From positions 1 through 33,001 of the IMG/VR virus record IMGVR_UViG_3300011113_000506: DNA of 33,001 nucleotides. One strand, written 5' to 3'. Positions 28,686 to 33,001 of this stretch are shown in pieces. The notes under the pieces are model-generated. The model was not told where the DNA came from, searched no databases, and was given only the letters and a program-made list of their open reading frames with translations. How positions within the stretch are numbered: position 1 is the stretch's first letter; each line of letters begins with the position of its first letter. A program made the position numbers and the translations under genes. Origin of the DNA: a virus.

Positions 28686-30686
28686 TTACTGCCATCTGCC
28701 GCCTTCCTTCAACATCCACGATGGACGCCATTGACGAGGAGGAACCTTGGTCGGACCCAACTCAGGCAAATGCAGCATCGCAAACCAGCACGCCATCACC
28801 AAGTCCGTCCCATTCTTCTTGTTCGGCGTCCACGACGCCAACTCCTCAACGAACGCCAACGTCTTCCAGTTCTCCCGCATCGTCGGCATCCGAACCTGCC
28901 CCGTCCTAAACAAGGTAGGCAGCAACGCCTCCACACCCAGATTCTCGTCTAGTTTGTTCCTGGAGGTTGTATGCGGGACGACGTTGACGCCGTGAAGGGC
29001 TTGCCACTTACGGACAAAATCGTGGGCAAGGAGGAAACGTTGGGCGGCGTTCACTTCGACTATCCAATGGCTGATGGGGTAGCCCATGTCGAACGACCTG
29101 TTTTGCCAAATCTCCATTATGCCGCCGTACTCTCGGCTGCCCGTATCAAAACCAAGTAACTCTTCCGCCGTCAACTTCGTACGTTCACAGTCAATCAAAT
29201 ACCGCAGGTTCGTTTTCGGTTGGTAGAGCCACCATTGGATAGCCCAAAAGTTTGTGGGTGACGGGTCGACGGAGGCAATTGAAATAATTGGTGGCTCCAA
29301 GTTCGCTGGAATGTATCCAGGTCTGCGGTCGTTGTCAATACAGCCTGGGTAGAGGACGCCGTCGCCGCCCATGCCACCTGTTGCCCAGACGCGTTCAATC
29401 AGATAGTTGCCTTGCGCCATGTCTTCTTGCTGGTAGATGACTTGGAACTTGGCGGGTGTCGAGTGTTTGAGGTAGGACAAATCTTTCCAACTCAACCTGT
29501 ACGGGTCAAGTAGCGGACCGTTCGGATACGGCGGTGCAGTCGTCTTACGTGACTCTCGACCTGTGTCGAGTTCTTCGTAATACGCTTTGTAGATGAAGTG
29601 GGTGTATTTTGACCGCTTCTCTGGTTCCACTTCTTCGCTGATGTCGGTGACGTCTTCGCCGTCGTAGGCGTCGGGGTCTTCTTCGTAGGTCACTTTTGAG
29701 AGGCAGTGTGCGTAAAGGTCACCAGGTCCCAACCGCTGACCGATGACAGCGAGCAAGCCGCCTGGGTCTACGCGTGCTTCGGCGACGGTGTCCCAACGTT
29801 CGAGGAGTTTGTCGCGTGCGACGGACTCTTTGGCGTTCTCTGGGGTAGCAACGTCGTCGAAGAGACAGAGGTCGGCGCGATGTCCGATGAACTCCGAGTC
29901 AATACCATACGAACTAACGGTAGGTTCCTTGTTATCCAACCCAGATAAGTCCTCTTGTTCGACAATGAACTCTTCTGCGCGCCACAAAGCACCCGAGGCA
30001 GAGGGTTTGAAGCGTCCATAGTCGATGGAGAGGCATCCTTCTGCGTTGAGTGCTAACCCTTTTTCGACGAGGATGGGGTCTGGGCTGAGCGGGAACGGTC
30101 GTTCCAAGGTTTCTCTGATGCGACGGCTGTACATTTTCGCCAACGTCTGTGTCGCCGACCCGATAAGTACACGAATCTTGCGATTGCGGACAATCATCCA
30201 CACCGCGAAGTCATGGAAGAGGGTGGATTTGCCTGCACCTGGGGGGCAGTTGATGACAATGAACTCCTTCTCGGGCGATTCGAGCATCTTGACAATCTTG
30301 TATGCGGCATCCACCTGCCACGGAGACGGAACTCGCCCCAAATAGCGTCTGCGGAAGTAGTCGAAATCATCCCACCCTTGCTTCGCTTCAGGACTCAACC
30401 TGTCATACGGGATAACGGGAGGCAAATCTGCGACATCCATCGCATGTTTCCACTGGTCCGCCTGAACACCACCCTGCTTCTTACGAACCTGACCCACCTC
30501 AACGGTAGCCAACTGGATTTCCGCAGCCGCTTTCCGCTTCTTAGCCTCCCATTTCGCAGCAGTGTTGATATGTACCCCAGCGATTGCTGAGGCGTCTTTG
30601 ATGCTCATGCCTGCGGCGCGGCTCTGCCAGTAGCGGGCTACGTCTTGTGGCGGGATTTGCCGCCTCCCCGAACGACCAGCAGGCAT
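28686..30686 (-). CDS. Terminase large subunit with N-terminal helix-turn-helix
   Basis: The 666-residue product begins with a helix-turn-helix (about 14-52: PQDVARYWQSRAAGMSIKD followed by ASAIAGVHINTAAKWEAKKR), which resembles DNA-binding small-subunit domains. The ATPase domain has Walker A PPGAGKST (148-155) and a Walker B-like LCLFDDV (273-279), and the nuclease domain has IISIASVDPSPTN with Asp474. A later block, HTTSRNKLDENLGVEALLP, is also typical. It motors DNA into the capsid and cuts it. I find no separate small terminase gene nearby, so the N-terminal domain may take over part of that function. It starts at ATG 30686, sharing a base with the previous stop. Confidence 0.9.
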   Translation of the reverse strand: MPAGRSGRRQIPPQDVARYWQSRAAGMSIKDASAIAGVHINTAAKWEAKKRKAAAEIQLATVEVGQVRKKQGGVQADQWKHAMDVADLPPVIPYDRLSPEAKQGWDDFDYFRRRYLGRVPSPWQVDAAYKIVKMLESPEKEFIVINCPPGAGKSTLFHDFAVWMIVRNRKIRVLIGSATQTLAKMYSRRIRETLERPFPLSPDPILVEKGLALNAEGCLSIDYGRFKPSASGALWRAEEFIVEQEDLSGLDNKEPTVSSYGIDSEFIGHRADLCLFDDVATPENAKESVARDKLLERWDTVAEARVDPGGLLAVIGQRLGPGDLYAHCLSKVTYEEDPDAYDGEDVTDISEEVEPEKRSKYTHFIYKAYYEELDTGRESRKTTAPPYPNGPLLDPYRLSWKDLSYLKHSTPAKFQVIYQQEDMAQGNYLIERVWATGGMGGDGVLYPGCIDNDRRPGYIPANLEPPIISIASVDPSPTNFWAIQWWLYQPKTNLRYLIDCERTKLTAEELLGFDTGSREYGGIMEIWQNRSFDMGYPISHWIVEVNAAQRFLLAHDFVRKWQALHGVNVVPHTTSRNKLDENLGVEALLPTLFRTGQVRMPTMRENWKTLAFVEELASWTPNKKNGTDLVMACWFAMLHLPELGPTKVPPRQWRPSWMLKEGGRWQ

Positions 30687-31657
30687 TACTTACGCTTTTT
30701 GGCGACGCCCTTGTAAGCGTTTTTAGCCCTACGTTTCACATCCACAGTGTTTTGAACTTCTTTCCAAAAGTTGACATCACTTGGCAGCATTTGAGAGGAG
30801 TTTTTCAATGCGACCTCATCTGCGTAAGAGGTGATTGTGTTTTTGTCTTGCTCTTTGCCACGCGCATTGTAATTCTTTGAATGTTCAAGACCGACAGAAT
30901 GGTGAAATTCGTGCTGTAAAATAGTTTCTCGGTATGGGGTGGGCACACTAAAATCGTTTTTAGAATTGAATACAATGTCTTTTTGTCGCGGCGATTCCTG
31001 TTGGAATTTTATGCCTTTCCCTGGGATAGGCATGGAAAGTGGGTGCGTGGACGCCCATGCAGCAGAGTTCGAATTTTCTGGATTACGTCCAGTTTGAATG
31101 TTCAGTTGTAATGTTTTTTGAGGGTCAATCTGTTTGTTGCTATAAACCGCGGGATTCCCTCGTTTTGGGTATGGGAGAACTTCAAAAGTTTTATCGAAAT
31201 ACTTCGAATTTGCTTCAGCAAAACTTAAAAGTTGCTTAGTCAACCCTTCAAATTTCTTTGCCTTTGCTTCCTTTCTGTCTGCCGTGCCAGGAGGGTCAAT
31301 GTATTCCGACATGTACGCGGGGTTCACATAAATAGTCCCAATATCCCTTACGAACACTTCAGAACTTCGTTCGTAACCTGGAACAATATTTTCTTGAATG
31401 TTTTGTGTTGACGCTTTTTGACCACGCTTATTGAACTTGTCGTCATAGCCAGCATTTTGAAACGGCATGTTCCTCAATGACTGTGGCTCAGGATACTGAG
31501 GTTTGCCGTTTACAAATCTGGTTTGATTGAACGGCTGTGCATCTACACGCTGTACGGTCCCAGACCCAGTAGATTGAACCGTCCCACGATTCCCACCCAA
31601 CCACGCACCAACAGCATCCTTGATGTCGTTTATCGGATTCTTCGGACGACGCGCCAT
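30686..31657 (-). CDS. Protein with metzincin-like zinc-peptidase signature
   Basis: The 323-residue product contains LQHEFHHSVGLEHS: His249-Glu250-x-x-His253-x-x-Gly256-x-x-His259 is a perfect HExxHxxGxxH zinc-peptidase signature. Downstream, ITSYADEVALKNSSQM may hold the turn after the active helix, but a clear Met-turn is not obvious. The rest is hydrophilic with many Asn, Gln, Lys and Pro residues, and no signal peptide is visible. The N-terminus, MARRPKNPINDIKDAVGAWL, resembles that of the next protein upstream. The gene is visibly more A+T-rich than the terminase. It could be a virion-associated peptidase for wall passage, a head-maturation enzyme, or a host-targeting toxin. Only the motif is seen; activity is unproven. 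Confidence 0.7.
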   Translation of the reverse strand: MARRPKNPINDIKDAVGAWLGGNRGTVQSTGSGTVQRVDAQPFNQTRFVNGKPQYPEPQSLRNMPFQNAGYDDKFNKRGQKASTQNIQENIVPGYERSSEVFVRDIGTIYVNPAYMSEYIDPPGTADRKEAKAKKFEGLTKQLLSFAEANSKYFDKTFEVLPYPKRGNPAVYSNKQIDPQKTLQLNIQTGRNPENSNSAAWASTHPLSMPIPGKGIKFQQESPRQKDIVFNSKNDFSVPTPYRETILQHEFHHSVGLEHSKNYNARGKEQDKNTITSYADEVALKNSSQMLPSDVNFWKEVQNTVDVKRRAKNAYKGVAKKRK

Positions 31658-32229
31658 TACTTCTTCTTCGTGCCGCCCCCGCGGGGCTTCTTACGCCCCA
31701 CAACAACAGCAGGCGCAGCAGCACGAATGTTCGCAGCAGCAGCACCAGCCACAGCACGAACATCAGCACTAATCGCACTACCAATCTCATCAGCACGATT
31801 CGAAGCAGCCTGCTTCAAACCAGAAATAGCAGCATCACGTTGACCTGGAGTCATAATACGAGTAGAACCCAACGACGGACCCATAGGAGTATTAGTACTA
31901 AACACCCTGCCGCCACCCTTCATCTTGTCCAAACCCCTCGACAAAACATCAAACGACTTATCACTCGTATAGTCAGAAACAGACTTACCCAACTTCCCAC
32001 CAAGCCTGGTAATACCAGCACCAGCAATCCTGCTTACGGCAGCACCCGCACCAGCCCAAGCCAAATCAGTAGCAGCGGTCTTAGCCACCGCAGTAGGACC
32101 AGCCTTCACCGCGTTGAAATATTTGATGTTCTGAGCAACAGCAGGATTCTGTGCAGCAGCACGACCCAAAGCCTTCGCCACATCACCAACGATGTCACCG
32201 ATATCTTTCTTCGGAGATTTACGTGCCAT
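31657..32229 (-). CDS. Ala-rich basic protein, first gene of the late operon
   Basis: The product is about 190 residues, starting MARKSPKKDIGDIVGDVAKALG. It has an Ala-rich helical core (AVAQNIKYFNAVKAGPTAVA, AWAGAGAAVSRIAGAGITRL), a middle DYTSDKSFDVLSRGLDKM, and a basic tail (GRKKPRGGGTKKK). ATG 32229 is preferred over an upstream start at 32262 because the upstream 11 residues (FTETCYSVCI) are not protein-like and a TANNNT -10 lies just ahead. Its N-terminus matches the next protein's start in the pattern MAR+.pK..I.DI.d.v...LG. No family recognised. Confidence 0.6.
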   Translation of the reverse strand: MARKSPKKDIGDIVGDVAKALGRAAAQNPAVAQNIKYFNAVKAGPTAVAKTAATDLAWAGAGAAVSRIAGAGITRLGGKLGKSVSDYTSDKSFDVLSRGLDKMKGGGRVFSTNTPMGPSLGSTRIMTPGQRDAAISGLKQAASNRADEIGSAISADVRAVAGAAAANIRAAAPAVVVGRKKPRGGGTKKK

Positions 32230-32238
32230 GATGCAAAC

Positions 32239-32269
32239 AGAGTAGCACGTTTCAGTAAACACCTGCTAC
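32239..32269 (-). promoter_or_regulatory. Candidate leaderless late promoter with palindrome
   Basis: On the minus strand TGC-TACTCT (extended -10; TACTCT at 32239-32244) lies 9 bases before ATG 32229, so transcription would start almost at the start codon. No Shine-Dalgarno is visible, consistent with a leaderless message as is common in Actinobacteria. GTAGCA (32242-32247) and TGCTAC (32264-32269) form an inverted repeat, with a smaller GTTT/AAAC repeat inside. No good -35 is seen, so an activator may be needed. Confidence 0.5.
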
Positions 32270-32500
32270 ACTCAACCTGTCACGTCGAGAGACGCACAAC
32301 AAACCAAAGAATACGGACCCTAAACGGTTACATTCCTCTCACTGAACAACCAGTGAGGCAGCATGGTTAGACCGCACGGACAGATGGCTCGAAAGAGGGA
32401 CCGATGATTGTCGCCTTTTTTTGGTATCAAGACAGACGGGTTCAGGCGTAAAACAGAACTTGGGGGGGCTAAAAAACTTTGTGGCTCCGAGTAGCCCAAC

Positions 32501-32517
32501 ATCACGACAATCGTGAT
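32501..32517. promoter_or_regulatory. Perfect palindrome ATCACGA-CAA-TCGTGAT
   Basis: Seven-base arms with a 3-base centre lie in the non-coding region. An inverted half site GATTGTCG occurs at 32406-32413. The geometry suits a dimeric DNA-binding protein, but there is no promoter next to it that I can define. Confidence 0.4.
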
Positions 32518-32857
32518 TCACAACCACCCCACACCACCAGCCACGAGCATGGGGTGTGCTAACGCACAAACACACAAACCACCACCCCCTACAGAGCGCT
32601 CTTCAAGGACAACGTCGAAACCTTGAACACCTCCCCCCACCCCTCCCCCACCCCCCCCTACAGAAGACGCGAACCACAAAAATGAACACACAGACCAACC
32701 CTTATACATATACATACGGTGGGGTGGCTCGGCAGACCCCCAGTCGCCCGCCCGCCCGTCGCCACGCACCGTGAACACTCACCACTCACAGCGTTTGACC
32801 ACTCACCGTGACCGAATGACCACACAACCCCCACCCCCCGCTATGTTACTGGCGAGT

Positions 32858-32877
32858 AAGTTACTGGTTGGTAACTT
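32858..32877. promoter_or_regulatory. Inverted repeat AAGTTAC-N6-GTAACTT
   Basis: A perfect 7-base inverted repeat with a 6-base centre. GTTACTGG also occurs as a direct repeat 15 bases upstream (32845 and 32860). It is the first of three palindromic sites in about 95 bases. Confidence 0.4.
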
Positions 32878-32894
32878 GTCGGCGGTTCCGCCTA

Positions 32895-32912
32895 TGTTAG
32901 GTTGACCTTACA
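32895..32912. promoter_or_regulatory. Inverted repeat TGTTAGG-TTGA-CCTTACA
   Basis: Six of seven arm positions pair. It shares the TGTTAGG...CCT-ACA sequence with the perfect site at 32931-32950; the two centres are 37 bases apart. It looks like a weaker copy of the same operator. Confidence 0.45.
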
Positions 32913-32930
32913 AGTGCGGTTGTGTCTGGT

Positions 32931-32950
32931 TTGTTAGGTGTGCCTAACAA
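32931..32950. promoter_or_regulatory. Perfect inverted repeat TTGTTAGG-TGTG-CCTAACAA
   Basis: Eight-base arms with a 4-base centre near the right edge of the window. With the related site at 32895-32912 it forms a probable operator pair for a phage regulator, perhaps for genes beyond 33001. No T-run follows on either strand, so it does not look like a terminator. Confidence 0.5.
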
Positions 32951-33001
32951 GTTTGTTACGGTTTGGTGACATTCGGTAGTGTGTCAAAAGTCACAGTGGA
33001 A

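Larger units (their letters stand above)
32230..33001. other. Non-coding region rich in C-tracts and inverted repeats
   Basis: I see no credible gene here on either strand; the frames present are short and low in complexity (Pro, His and Gly runs). It holds C-tracts between 32620 and 32850, two copies of CCCCCTACAGA about 70 bases apart, three CACTCAC repeats near 32775-32815, a CTCACTG/CAGTGAG inverted repeat near 32340, a T7 run (32416-32422), and the palindromes listed separately. It may carry control sites, a packaging or replication origin, or a genome end. Confidence 0.5.

Noticed and set aside
32416-32422. T7 run as a rho-independent terminator
   Set aside because: No stable stem precedes it on the plus strand, and on the minus strand it reads as A-run.
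32430-32470. tRNA-like GGTTCA segment
   Set aside because: No acceptor or anticodon stem can be built around it. I found no convincing tRNA in the window.
32320-32778. Short frames in the right non-coding region
   Set aside because: Low-complexity Gly, Val, Pro and His translations without ribosome binding sites or resemblance to proteins.

Overview
The window is about 33 kb of a double-stranded DNA phage, or an integrated or metagenome-assembled copy of one. Every gene I can support lies on the minus strand, tightly packed, with many ATGA, GTGA or TAATG stop/start overlaps. The host is very probably an actinobacterium. A WhiB-type regulator, a family known only from Actinobacteria and their phages, starts at the left edge. 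The secreted protein at 5351-6625 has a long Thr/Pro linker of the kind common in Acidimicrobiia and related freshwater actinobacteria. Candidate promoters have TANNNT -10 boxes, and one would give an almost leaderless transcript. There is no tape-measure or tail-tube gene, the capsid protein looks N4-gp56-like, and a 1532-residue protein sits between portal and scaffold. Together these point to a short-tailed (podovirus-like) virion, but that remains an inference. Replication genes are outside the window.

In transcription order, from right to left, 33001-32230 is non-coding and rich in inverted repeats. Then come an Ala-rich basic protein, a protein with a perfect zincin signature, the large terminase with an N-terminal helix-turn-helix, an endonuclease VII-like HNH gene, the portal, a small Pro/Ala-rich protein, and four large proteins of unknown fold (1532, 262, 508 and 364 residues) that are candidates for internal or ejection proteins. 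A promoter region at 18037-18067 precedes the scaffold and major capsid genes, and a strong GC hairpin at 16447-16486 follows the capsid gene.

Next is the connector, tail and decoration region (16417-6588). It holds a head-fibre-like protein, a repeat protein with a C-terminal domain that recurs as a separate gene, a glycosyltransferase, a run of five tiny, mostly very basic proteins (two match DUF6496 and DUF6321), a head-tail adaptor, a 616-residue tail protein, and a tandemly duplicated pair of genes (Gly-rich adhesin plus small NGIV-type protein).

The lysis region (6625-4094) carries a secreted PA14-like/Thr-rich protein, two small holin-like membrane proteins, an M15 (VanY-type) peptidase and a one-TM coiled-coil protein. 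The leftmost part (4146-1) holds small phage proteins, a PD-(D/E)XK-like nuclease, then, behind its own promoter/operator, a YqaJ-type exonuclease and an ERF/Sak-like annealing protein, a second E-x-K protein, a secreted transglycosylase and the WhiB fragment.

All functional calls come from reading motifs by eye; no database search was run.
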